Assembly: GCA_024449915.1 (NCBI GenBank)
Contig: JAMZAV010000804.1
Coordinates: forward strand, 124,001 to 188,000
Origin: Sweltsa coloradensis
Lineage: Eukaryota > Arthropoda > Insecta > Plecoptera > Chloroperlidae
DNA length: 64,000 bases
Direction of reading: 5' to 3'
The notes below the pieces were generated by a model. The model did not search any database. It saw nothing but the letters and a program-made list of their open reading frames with translations, and had not been told where the DNA came from. The position numbers were made by a program, and so were the translations under genes. This document shows positions 1 to 9,897 of this stretch, in pieces (positions within the stretch are counted from its first letter, which is position 1; the number at the start of each line of letters is the position of its first letter).

Positions 1-674
1 TGTACTATTAAATACAGAAAAGGTTCTAGCAATATACCAGCAGATACATTAAGTCGGTATCCCTTGCCTTCACTGTATCCTCCTTCACCACATACCTCTC
101 CAGGTTGGATCGCAGAGGAAATATTTCCGATTGACATTTCTAACGAACCAGTGGGGATAAAATTTGAAGAAGTGTGTTCAGTTACCCTGGCCACACCACC
201 TTCTCTTGACATACGGCCTCTGCAGGATGTTACCGGATTTATCACTGCCCAGCAGAACGATTCGGACATCAGTGGCGCCATCAAGTACCTGACTACTCAA
301 GTACTTCCCAAGGATACCGTTATGGCCTCTCGTGTTAGGGCAATTGTGTCTGAGAGTAAGCTGGCCGACTCCGGGTTATTGGTGCGAGAGGCCGAAGGAA
401 AGAAGGACACCATATGGGTTCCAAGCAACTTTTGAAGTGTAGTACTTGAGACATACCATTCTTCTCCTCTTGGAGGGCACATGGGCTATGTAAGGACCTT
501 GGCAAAGATACGAGAAAGTTTTGTTTGGCTCGGAATGCGCCAGCATATTCTTGATTTTGTCAAGGCCTGTCCGGTGTGCCAACGGGTTAAACCCCAAAAT
601 TGTAAGCCCTCTGGGTTCATGGAGAGTGTACCAGCAGCTCAACCGCTCACTGCGCTGAGCATAGATCTCATGGG
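1..674 (+). pseudogene. pol: Ty3/gypsy pol, RNase H tail and integrase N-terminus
   Basis: The open frame enters from the left edge. It begins with a typical RNase H end (KYRKGSSNIPADTLSRYPL) and, after a linker, reads into the integrase zinc-binding region. H-x-H and CPVCQRVKP Cys residues are visible around 470-590, and the catalytic core starts at LSIDLMG (655-675). An in-frame TGA at 433 and the hAT insertion at 675 break it. The element would copy and integrate itself through an RNA intermediate. The frame resumes at 1782. The family call is firm; the copy is dead as written. Confidence 0.88.
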
Positions 675-825
675 TAGAGACCTACAGAAATGTTTTTATT
701 ATTATCCCAATTTCGTTTTCAAAACTTGAAATTTCGCGTTTTGGCGGGGTTATTATTTTTAAGGTGCAATTGTTCATAAAACACAAAAAAAAAAAAAAAA
801 AAAAGAAAAAGGAGGAAAATTTTAG

Positions 826-989
826 GTAGGCTTCCTGAAACTACTAAATAAAACTACTGTCCATTTTTGGTGGAGTTAAACATTTATTTAACTTTAATGC
901 CACCATGGTAGGCCTACTCAAACTACTAAATAAAACTACTGTCCATTTTTGGTGGAGTGAAACATTTATGGTTTACTTAAATGCCACCA
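826..989. repeat. Two-copy 82-bp direct repeat inside hAT element
   Basis: The units 826-907 and 908-989 share the block ACTACTAAATAAAACTACTG and the following TTTTTGGTGGAGT, and both end near GCCACCATGG. The repeat lies 5' of the transposase remnant. It looks like a local tandem duplication within the hAT element. Confidence 0.8.
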
Positions 990-1167
990 TGGTAACAATC
1001 TCAACATTTTCAGGTTTCAGGTATCTGCGCCTGTCAGTCACAACAACAGAGTATTTAGAGAAAGACCTCTCAGCATCGACACTTGAAGTAGGCAACCATA
1101 TTGCCTTCAAGGCTTTCGTACAAAATGCGGAATACTCGGATTTTATAGAGCACAGAATCTGGCACAC
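973..1167 (-). pseudogene. hAT transposase C-terminal dimerisation domain remnant
   Basis: A 64-residue minus-strand frame contains LPTSSVDAERSFSKYSVVVT followed by DRRRYLKPENVEI. This is the conserved block of the hAT C-terminal dimerisation domain (S-x-x-ER-x-FS ... R..L.PE). The rest of the transposase, including the DDE catalytic residues and the BED finger, is missing. It lies within the insert at 675-1781, consistent with an internally deleted hAT copy. The reading frame stays open across the conserved block. Confidence 0.85.
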
Positions 1168-1781
1168 GTCAATGTGGTCGGTCTTACATTACTTCCATTA
1201 CGAACATAAAAACTTTCCTTGTCGAATTCTTCTGCGCGTTTTTTAACTGACACAGACACTTTAGGCATTTTGCCGAGCTCGCGTAGCAGTAGTAGGCCGA
1301 AATGTTGAGACTGTACTGTGACTAGGAACTAGATCACGTTTGTCGGCTGCAAACCGAAGGCCGCCGAAGGCGGTAGGCCAGAGTTCGGCTGGCCTCGGCA
1401 ATTGTTTGTTCGGGTTGTCACGTGGTCGACTACAGTGCGCATGCAAGGTGCGCGTGGGCGGAGAGGCGAGGCACAGCTGACTGCCTGACGCATGGAGAGT
1501 GGGAGATTGGATTCAAGCACAGAGATCACGAGATGCCGCCGACGGAACCCGGGTGGGACGGTAATTTTGTATTTTGATGAGATTTTCGTCAATTTCGGTG
1601 TTATTTCGCGAATTTACAGGAAAGTTGTAGATTTCGTGGTGAAGGGTCAAAATCGCGTTATTTCGCGTTTCAATTTTGGTATAATTGGGATCCTGAACTA
1701 ACATCTCGTCCACATTTTGCATTATTTGGGGTTAATTTCAAATTTTGTTTTATTTCGTAACGCGATTTTTACGTGTCTCTA

Positions 1782-2909
1782 CTCATGGGTCCTCTGCCTA
1801 CAACATCACGAAACAACAAGTATATCCTGCTTATTCTAGACAAGTTTACTCGGAACTTCGAAGTTTACGCCATACGTAATCCATCTTCACGTGTGGTTAT
1901 TGATAAAGTTTAAGAATACTTCTGTCGCTATGGATTTCCCTTGACAATAAGCAGTGACAACTGTAAACAGTTCGTAAGCCGTTTATGGAAATCCGTGATG
2001 GAGAGGTCAGGTGTGGCATCTCATCACACCGTGCCTTATCGACCATGCGGTCAACAGGTGGAACGTCACAACGGTACCCTTAAAACTGCGCTGAAGTGTT
2101 TCTGTCAAGAGCATAAACATTGGGACTTGTATCTGTATGAGATTGCGTTTGCCATGCGCACGTCGGTAAGTGAGGCAACAGGCATGACCCCTGCACTGCT
2201 TACTTATGGAAGAGAATTACGAAACCCATGGGATATGCAGGCAGAAACAACAGAAGCTACCCCTCTTCATCACCACGATTATGCCATAACCCTACAGGAC
2301 CGCATGAAATCTGCTATTGCTTTTGCTCAAGAACAGGTACGGAAGGCTCACAATAAACAAGAATCTTCTTACAATGCTGGACGTATTGAAAGATCATTTT
2401 AAATAGGGGAATTTGTCCTCAAAGAGTCCCACTCACTCAGCAATGCAGGTCAGGGCATAACTACCAAACTGGCTCCAAAGTGGTCAGGACCATATCGTGT
2501 GTATGAGATTGAGCGTAGGGGTAACTCTTATACCCTCCAAGAACCAGGGACCAGGAAGGCAGCTCAACTGAAAGCTTGGGTGGAAGCACCAATTTGGACT
2601 ATTGCCACCAAGGTCACTACTGATAAGTCAGAAACACATCCCCCTATTCTTCAAATACCCTTTATCTCTACAAACAAAACTCGGTCTAAACACTCATCCG
2701 ATCCCTCCACCTCCACGTCTCAGATCCTACCCCCATGTAACAAGCCTTTCACCATGCTAAACTCTCCTTGTCCTGCAATGCCCATGGTTGAGGATAGCAG
2801 ACCATCACCACAAGGTTTGTCTACATCATCGGCGGTTCATCAGCACTACAATTTACGGCGCCCCAAGTCTTCTTTCAAGGGGGGGAGGATGTCACCCCCA
2901 CCCCCATGA
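1782..2909 (+). pseudogene. pol: Ty3/gypsy integrase core, GPY/F domain and C-terminal tail
   Basis: The gypsy frame continues here after the hAT insertion. The remaining integrase acidic residues are visible in SSDNCKQF (second D, about 1944) and VERHNGTLK (E, about 2058). The GPY/F chromatin-interaction module follows (KLAPKWSGPYRVYEI, about 2465-2510), then a Pro/Ser/Thr-rich tail ending at 2909. In-frame stops at about 1911 and 2400 disable it. The tail runs into the polypurine tract and LTR, the usual Ty3/gypsy order. Family confidence is high. Confidence 0.88.
2877..2889 (+). promoter_or_regulatory. Polypurine tract of gypsy element
   Basis: AAGGGGGGGAGGA lies directly before TGTCACCCCC, where plus-strand priming is expected. 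It overlaps the last codons of the pol frame. Confidence 0.75.
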
Positions 2910-3319
2910 GGCCAGTGGGTGACGTGCGACTGGAGGGGATGAAGGCGAGACCAGCAATGTGTGTGCGAGCGCAAAGGAGGTTCCTGAGCGTAGGTCTTGG
3001 GTCTCGTGGCTACCCTTAGTTTACTTGTTTACGGTTATTATTCTTGCAGCTATCAAACCGGAGGACTATTCCCGTGTTGCGGCGTCAAGTTATTAATAAG
3101 TGTTATTATATATTATTCAGTGTATTAAACCGGAGAACTGTTCCCGTGTTACCACGCTAGTTCTTATAAACAGTGGATGTATTTTAAGTGTGTTTAACGG
3201 AGGATTATTCCCGTGTTCTGGCGTCAAGTTATTATAATAAGAGCTATAACCTAGATATTAATTACATAATTATATGAGTATTTGTGTGTTTTAGTTGTTC
3301 AACTGTAGTTTTAGTCTTG
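2890..3319 (+). mobile_element. 3' LTR of the gypsy element (end approximate)
   Basis: The LTR begins with TG right after the polypurine tract. The right end is uncertain: CTTGTCA near 3319 is the best guess, and no second LTR is in the window to fix it. The LTR contains three imperfect ~70-bp repeats. Confidence 0.55.
3052..3240 (+). repeat. Three ~70-bp repeats inside LTR
   Basis: AACCGGAGGACTATTCCCGT (about 3056), AACCGGAGAACTGTTCCCGT (about 3128) and AACGGAGGATTATTCCCGT (about 3196) recur at 72 and ~69 bp. Each is followed by a GTTnnnnCG-AAGTTATTA-like stretch. Such arrays in LTRs can act as enhancers; that role is inferred. Confidence 0.8.
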
Positions 3320-4299
3320 TCACTCCCTAGACGAAACGACAAAAAAATACGGAAAAGAACAATTCAAAACAGTGAGCACGGTTTATTAAATAAAAACACG
3401 AGACAATAATAAGCCAAGCAATGACGTGAACACAAGGAGAGAAAGAGCAGTTACGTATATTGACACGTCATTGCATACAGTGTATGAGCGAAATTGATGC
3501 GTGTATAAAATCACGCGAGAACGAGAGCATAAACACAAGATAAATCACTAATATAATATGTGCTTTAGAGACAGAGAAAAAACACATACAAGAAAGAAAT
3601 CGAGAAACAATTATGCACAAGACAATGAGAAAGAAGTGATGAAAATCCGAAATGAAAGAAGCAAAGTTTGCATCCGGTTCGGAGGACCAGCTTGTTTAGG
3701 CCGAGATGCCTATACAGAGATTTTTAAGTGGACTGTAATTTTAATTTTAGATAATAGACAGGGAAGAACATAGGAAATAAATGCACAAGAGAACTTACGT
3801 GAGAGCGCAGATACTTCCTGCAGTGAATGACTGCCCACGACGTCGTGCGGTTCAGATGTTGGTGAACATTCGTGACGTGCGCGTCGCGACGTCAGTGTAA
3901 AAGACGTCGTGGGAAAATAGGAAAGGGTTAAAGAGCTGGCCAGTTGGAAGAGTAAAGAAGTGAGAAGTAAAGAAATAGCAAACCGTAGCGGTTAAAATGT
4001 CACAACACAGGCGAAGTCACTCAAACACAGTGCAGAGTACGAGAGCGTAAGAAACTGGCTTTGCCCAAATATGGGCGAGAGAGATAACAGGAGAGCGACC
4101 TTTCAGAGACGACAACTAGTCGTGAACTTAACTAGAATAAATGATATGCGAATACAACGGAAGATAAGCAGAAAACGAATGTGATTGGCTGACCAAATCA
4201 CATGACAAAACGACTCGAGTCAAAACCAAATGAAAAGATGAAAAGACAAATACAATGAAAATAAGCACTAAACAAAGCGACGACAATACAAAAAATAAT
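3320..4299. other. No gene recognised
   Basis: The short frames here (for example 3558-3773, a Lys/Arg-rich 71 residues) show no known motif or codon structure I trust. The stretch is AT-rich and without clear repeats. Confidence 0.5.
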
Positions 4300-4935
4300 C
4301 TGCGCGAACAGTATGTCTCACCATAACGTTCGAACGGAGGCTCGGATCGAGTTGAAATTTGGACCATCTGCAAGCTTCGATCTGGATTGAATGCCATTAG
4401 TTTTGTGGCAAAATCGTTCAAAAAGTTACAAAGTTACATTAAAGTTAATCGAAAGTTTTTTTTCTAACTAAACGGCGACAAAATCTGAGGTGGCCAAATC
4501 ATTTAGAATGTCCGTCCGGTCACGAATATGTTAATTTTATTTTGATCCGATAAGTAGTGTAGATGGAAATGACATTTTACCAAAAGTAACGTAACCATGG
4601 CAACGAAAGTCGCACGAGGTTGCTGGCCACTATGCACTGCCACCTAGAAGCAATCAAAATACTATCGAGGAAGCAGTGTATTATTTGTTACCAAAAAGTT
4701 AAATAGTTTTCCCAAGGAAATGATGTGAAGGTCCTCTAGATGGTGGTGGATTTTATCCACAAAGTAAAGGTTTACCCACGGGCTTACCCAAATACCTTGC
4801 CAATAATAAATAATATTGGAAACATGGTCCCGTGGACAGCGAACGTCGCAAATTTAAAATTAAAAAAAATGTGCAACGTGGGTCTAGCTATAGCACGTGC
4901 TCGCTTATCAACGTGTCCAACTGAGCGTTTCCTAG
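4300..4935 (+). mobile_element. Helitron-like element, 3' portion (family B)
   Basis: The block 4548-4760 is a diverged copy of 14070-14255; both contain TACTATCGAGGAAGCAGTGT, here preceded by AATCAAAA. It ends at CTAG (4932-4935) followed by T, with AACG...GCGTT-like pairing just upstream, as in the other family members. The 5' end is not identified, so the left coordinate is approximate. No coding potential is visible. Confidence 0.55.
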
Positions 4936-4989
4936 TAATAGACTAAAAGCAGCTACCTTTATTGGTAAAAATGACCATAGAAATAAACT

Positions 4990-5470
4990 TTTTGTGCCAC
5001 GATTTAGGATGGAAGTAGGTAAAAGTTCGTTTGTGGGGTCACAACAGTTACAACAGTTAAGACAGTTAAGATCTGGAATGGTCTAGACAGAAAGGTGTTG
5101 ACCCCACTACCGGCTAACATAGCAGTTTTCAAAAACAGGCCGAAAAACAGCAGTTGTACCCAAACGTAAGCAACTGGTCAAAATGGCTAATTACCGTTAA
5201 AGGTATGCTAGGCAGAGGCCGATAGCAAGAAGTAGTTTCAGTAGTACTGTAAAAAGTTCCTTAGGCCTAGTAATAATATTAATCTAAGTTTCTTCTGTAA
5301 TTACCTGAAAATTTCATCATGTGCATATTACATGTTTCTATCTACATACTACAATATATTGAAATGTAAATGTAATATAATGTAAAATAGACACTGGTTC
5401 TGTAAATGCCATACTAAATGCCTTGTAACCTAGCATAAGAGCTTAAAAGATGATTAATAAACATACATAC
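4990..5470 (+). pseudogene. Non-LTR retrotransposon 3' end remnant
   Basis: Frame 5071-5169 reads IWNGLDRKVLTPLPANIAVF then KNRPKNS, which resembles the conserved C-terminal block of CR1-like RT proteins (W-N-x-L ... P....V..FK.RL). A ~300-bp AT-rich 3' UTR follows, ending in AATAAACATACATAC, a plausible LINE tail. Nothing upstream is readable as RT. The clade is not certain. Confidence 0.45.
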
Positions 5471-6701
5471 CCGAGCTGGGGGTTTTCACGTCGTCATCAT
5501 CATCGTCTTTGTCATCTTTCGTGTTGTCCTTGTCGGTGGCGCGAGGTCTTCGTCGGAGGAGGGGGGATACCCGACAACGACTCTAGAGCTCGCCTCTAGT
5601 TTCCGGGAGTAATATAGGGCTATACTCCCGTACTTGCTAGCTGATGTTTGCAAGATGGACTCCTATATTCTAACCCGGCCCAAGACGGATGATCAATGGC
5701 ATGTGATTCATCTAGTGATGGGGGTGACAAGTCCCCAAGGAACCATTAAATGTGTTCTGGCCTCTTATATCTAGCCACTACTTTATGGTGGATATAGGCC
5801 TATGTAATCAAATCCTTATTGCAGTATTTGATGCAAGATACACACTTCTCAATACTTTCAAAATTTATTATACCTTCTGTTAAAACGTTTGATCCAAGTG
5901 CAGCAAACACAATCTGAACATGCACTTTAATTATTTTCAAGAAAAGAAAATTTGCGGGCGTACTCTTTCTTGTGAATGGTGAAATCACATCCAGAGAACG
6001 CATAGTAAGCGAGGATGGCACTAGATAATTGACACACTGCAACTGCAGAGATGACATATTAACGTATACCTCAGTGTTGATCTCATTCCAATTGAAGAGC
6101 GATAGCCATCACATTTGTCGGTTGGGTGGGAATCACAACGTTTGCCTGGGATGGAAGTTAAAATGATAAACCTTTCTAGATTTGGCTTCATAGTCGTTAA
6201 ACGTTATTATTTCTTCCAGAACTTAATGACTGTATCATTTACACCTTTGTACAAGTTTAGTCTGCAAGTAGCATAAGACCAGTCTTGTTCAAGTTCCCCA
6301 AAATAAAAAGTTTGAAAAGTTAAGGCTGACTGACTTTGTCCAAAAAAAGGAATAAACACGTTCTCGTCTTGGTCGTCCCACTAAAAAAGTAGGAACCACC
6401 ACAAAATAACTTTGTTTCTCTAAGTTAACCTTCAATACTTTGTTAACTATTTAAATTGTGTAGAAAATAATTACCGAACAAAATCACCTCTAAGTAGGTA
6501 ACTGTACATTAAATCGGAAGAACGGGAAGAAGTCCCCATAAAACAGTATAATTTTATTTTAATGTTGTGTTTCAGTTTGTCAAGGTGTTGTGTGTGGATG
6601 CAGTTGAAAATAATAATTGTAATCTGTACTCCTGAATTGGGTGTAATTATAGAGTGACTGGGTAGACTGTAAATACGAATTTATTTAATATTTACGATAT
6701 C
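5471..6701. other. No gene recognised; one hairpin
   Basis: There is a short ATC-rich stretch at 5490-5515. A hairpin at 5604-5630 pairs CGGGAG with CTCCCG and TATAG with CTATA around a 3-nt bulge. An 85-residue minus frame (5800-6057) has no recognisable domain. Confidence 0.5.
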
Positions 6702-7119
6702 ATTGAAGAGAAATTATAACATTGACGGGATGTTTCTTAACTTAGTGATTTGTGGATTCCTGCCATTAATTTAATTAATCACCTCTCAGCAGAGAAAATG
6801 GATTCAAACCAAGAACTATCACCAGATCAACAACAGCATTAACAGCATCTTCATCCACATGACCAACCTACACCACTACCACCACCTCCACAACCACCTC
6901 AACCACCACCACAACAACAAATAGAGCCGTCCACCGCCATCCTGGCAGTTCCAAGAAGAAGTGAACATTTGCAACAGAGGCAAACAAACAAAAGAACAGC
7001 AGTCCCTTGAAAATGTCATCCACAGTGATGACGCTACGTCGGGAAATCAAGAATAATGTACATTATTCACCATTACGATGCGACGAAACATCCCGTCAAT
7101 GTTATAATTTCTCTTCAAT
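6702..7119. mobile_element. Inverted-repeat-bounded segment (35-bp perfect arms)
   Basis: The arms 6702-6736 and 7085-7119 are perfect 35-bp reverse complements (left arm starts ATTGAAGAGAAATTATAACA). The 348 bp between them hold a broken Pro/Gln-rich frame. No clean target duplication flanks the arms; GATATC on the left and TATATC on the right are similar but not exact. It is probably a small DNA transposon derivative or foldback element of unknown superfamily. Confidence 0.65.
6799..7011 (+). pseudogene. Pro/Gln-rich short frame with internal stop
   Basis: An ATG at 6799 opens MDSNQELSPDQQQH, then a TAA. The same frame continues with His/Pro/Gln-rich sequence (repeated PPPP and QQQ) and ends in RRSEHLQQRQTNKRTAVP with a stop at 7009. 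It lies wholly between the two perfect inverted arms, so it may be the N-terminus of a lost transposon protein. No domain is recognised. Confidence 0.35.
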
Positions 7120-7819
7120 TATATCGGGTCGCGAAAGTATAACTTGTGAAATTTACGATATCGATAGGAGATTTTTTTTCATAAAAGTTTTTCTTGTATG
7201 TATGTAGAAAGGAACACGTTCTCACAAAAGTCCTCTAAAAAGTAACTATAGTTTCCAGGAGCGCTTTCCTTTCCAAAGGCTAACGACCTTTGTTCCAAGA
7301 ATATTAAAGAAAGAACGTCATTCCAACTCTTTCTTCAGAAAGTTAGTAACACCTCCTTAAAGTTCACTTTGATGAAGTCCGATTGGTCGATGTTGTGAGA
7401 CACCAGATTAATAGCGTAGCTGTTTTGCCAATCTATAATGTTTCCGCATGCATGTCTCTTTCTGTATCCTCTATCAAGTTGCAGGGCAAATGATTAAATC
7501 AAAAACAATATCTGTTCTTGAAGCCAAAATTCTGAATTACTTTTGAAGGATTTGCACAGAAATCTTGACAAAACTAAAGTAATCAGAACGTCGCCCATTA
7601 AATACAAAAATAATTAGGCAGCCATCTACTCTTTCATTAACGCAATAAACATAAGCAGGCGGATCATTTGTTATACACTACTCTATCTACGCATTGACAT
7701 TTATTTATTTGCTAAGCAAAGGATTCATCCCATAGTTAATATTCTTTGGGTCTCTTTCCATTTGTACTTCAATCATTTTGCCAGCAGCACGTGCTTTCTT
7801 ACGTTTTTCTCCTTTTGAG
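7120..7819. other. No gene recognised
   Basis: AT-rich sequence. I see no motif-bearing frame or repeat. Confidence 0.5.
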
Positions 7820-8850
7820 GCAAATGTATCTATCCATTGTAAAGTGTGTACCTAATTGGATAAAAATGGGTCCTTTACCACAAAAAGGTGTTTGGAACAC
7901 AAAATGGCTCCGTCAAAGTCGTTTTGTAAATATTCGTAATGTGTGCACCAAACGATGCACAAAATGGCATTTGTTTCAACCATGTACCTTATAAGGAAAA
8001 CATGGCCATTTTTTTGGCATTTTTGTAGCGATTTTGGGTGTGAGGGTCTTCTAAGAGTAATGTTTTTATATATTTTTGAACTCTAGACATCATCCTGGTT
8101 TGTTAGACACCATTTTCAAGTGTGTACCTCGTCGGATAATAAAGGGCCCCTTTTCCCAAAAAAGGCGTCTGAAACGCAAAAAGTCCCCCAAAAACACGTC
8201 TTATTATATACATTCGTAATCTGCACACATCAAAGAACAAAATGGCGTTTATTTCAATCATGTACCTTATGAGGTAATATACGACCATTTTTGACCCTTT
8301 TTAGGGGCGTATTTTGGGTGTAAGGGTCCTCTAAAAGTCATGTTGTTATACATTTTTTAACTCTACATCATCCCGGTTCGTTTGACACCATATTCAAGTG
8401 TGTACCTCGTCTGTTAAAAAAGGGCCCTTTTTAACAAAAGGGCGTCTGAAACGCAAAAAGCCCCCCAAAAACGAGTCTTATTATATATATATGTGTAATC
8501 TGTACACATCACAGCACAAAATGGCGTTGGTTTCAATCATGTACCTTATGAGGTAATAGAAGGCATTTCTGGGCCCCTTTTAGGGTCATCTGGTTCGGTA
8601 AAGGCCCCCAAGTAGGGCGTCTTACGTTATGGTTCCAAACTCCATACAAGTTTCCGCATATAATGGCGTTTAGTCTCATCATGCACCTTCTGAGGTAATA
8701 GACGGCCCTTTTTGGCCTTTTTTGGGGCCCAATGAGGCCCAAAAGACCCCAAGTTGGCGCGTAAGACGCGGGTTTTGTAAAATCTCATATAAATCCGCAT
8801 ATATTCCAATAGTCAAAACATATGTACCTTATGAGGTAATAGAAACTGTC
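7820..8850. repeat. Tandem array, ~279-bp unit breaking into ~141-bp half units
   Basis: The phrase GTGTGTACCT recurs at about 7844, 8120 and 8399. ACCTTATGAGGTAATA (or close variants) is at 8264, 8543, 8685 and 8826, giving spacings of 279, 142 and 141. Each unit also carries AAAATGGCGTTT-like and GGGTGTAAGGGTC-like blocks. The core ACCT-TATG-AGGT is a dyad. Frames through it are repeat noise. It resembles a small satellite. Confidence 0.8.
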
Positions 8851-8865
8851 ACTGGCTCTCGGTCT

Positions 8866-8927
8866 ATTAGCTACTTGGTTATGTCTAGTAGTGGTAATCT
8901 GTTTGACATAGTGACTGGCACCCGGAT
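8866..8927 (-). mobile_element. Fragment of R4/Dong-like LINE
   Basis: This segment matches 43009-43070 over about 60 bp (TTAGCTACTTGGTTATGTCT, GGTAATCTGTTTGACATA) with few differences. That is the part of the R4-like protein just after its Cys-rich ETIEHIISGC motif. It is short and isolated. Confidence 0.7.
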
Positions 8928-9084
8928 TGTTGCGAGCGCCCGTCTACCGCTCGCGGTATGCAAAATTAGGACGGGAGAAAATAGTATTTTGACTTGGACC
9001 TCGATGGCAACTAGTGTCTAAAGGGATGCATTGGAGGATTAAGGTACTAACTAACGTGCTTTCAGGGCACGTAGCGGCGCTCGA

Positions 9085-9235
9085 AGTTGTAGAAGTTCAA
9101 CGGTTTCAGGCCGCTTTTGAGAGGTGGCAGGTCTAGAAGGTCAACAGTTTCAGGCCCCTTTTGAGAGCTGGCAGGTCTAGAAGGTCAACGGTTTCAGGCC
9201 GCTTTTGAGAGCTTGCAGGTCTCGACGTTCAAGGG
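9085..9235. repeat. 44-bp minisatellite, three units
   Basis: GTTTCAGGCC recurs at 9103, 9147 and 9191, an exact 44-bp spacing. Each is followed by CTTTTGAGAG and GGCAGGTCTMGA-like sequence. Confidence 0.85.
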
Positions 9236-9278
9236 GGGATGTTTTGGAGGGGATACTCAAATCAAAGTAAGAGACAGA

Positions 9279-9758
9279 TGTAACTTATGGTGTAGATATA
9301 TTTTACATTTACTTTACAGAAATGGATGGTGTGAGCAGTTGGCAGGCATAACCGAACCACAATAACTACTGATTTTAGCCCTAGACCGGGCGGTTTATAT
9401 ACCCACCAGCCTCGTCCTGTAGCCAACCAAACTGCGAGTTCAAATCACGTGACAGCCCCCGAGGAGGGGGTGACTGCATGACATAGTGAGGTTGGTGGAG
9501 AGGGGAGGCTGGCGACAAACAAGCTACAGACTCATAGAACAGATACATAGAAAAACATATCCCGAAAATATCATGATTGAAACTTATAAATAAAATGTCT
9601 TTCAATTGTCTTTTGCTTAATATTATAATTGTTTGTATTTAGTGATCACTGAGTTTCGACTTCATGCGGGATTTCGCCCTCAGTGACCAAATATTTACTT
9701 TGAAAATTATATTATACAATTACGTATTGTAACGTGCGCGTGAAGTGGGGTCGCAACA
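9279..9758 (-). mobile_element. Probable 3' LTR of BEL/Pao element
   Basis: On the minus strand, a polypurine-like AGAGGTGGGAGTA (9759-9771) is followed by TGTTGCGACC at 9758. A possible LTR end, GTTACA, is at 9279, giving about 480 bp. A TATA box (GTATATAAACC on the minus strand, about 9392-9402) lies where an LTR promoter is expected. No partner LTR is in view, so the left end is tentative. Confidence 0.55.
9392..9402 (-). promoter_or_regulatory. TATA box in putative BEL LTR
   Basis: Minus-strand GTATATAAACC lies within the putative LTR and is followed by GC-richer sequence, as expected for an LTR promoter. Confidence 0.4.
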
Positions 9759-9897
9759 TACTCCCACCTCTAAAATGAGACACGCTCATTTTTGATTACT
9801 GTATCACACGGTACGCGCACTCGTATCTCCACGCACCTTCCGGGTAGACTCGGCAGGGGGTTGAACGGGGCTCGAACCGCGGGGGGGATGTAGACGC

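Larger units (their letters stand above)
675..1781 (-). mobile_element. hAT DNA transposon inserted in gypsy integrase
   Basis: This 1107-bp insert is flanked by the exact 8-bp duplication CTCATGGG (667-674 and 1782-1789). Its ends are inverted TAGAGAC (675-681 and 1775-1781), which fits the hAT terminal consensus YARNG and the family's 8-bp target site duplication. Removing the insert and one duplication restores the integrase frame. It holds a hAT dimerisation-domain remnant on the minus strand. The element is internally reduced, so it is probably non-autonomous. Confidence 0.9.

Noticed and set aside
5800..6057. 85-residue minus-strand gene
   Set aside because: No domain, no splice or promoter context, and no repeat of the frame elsewhere; length is within chance for this composition.
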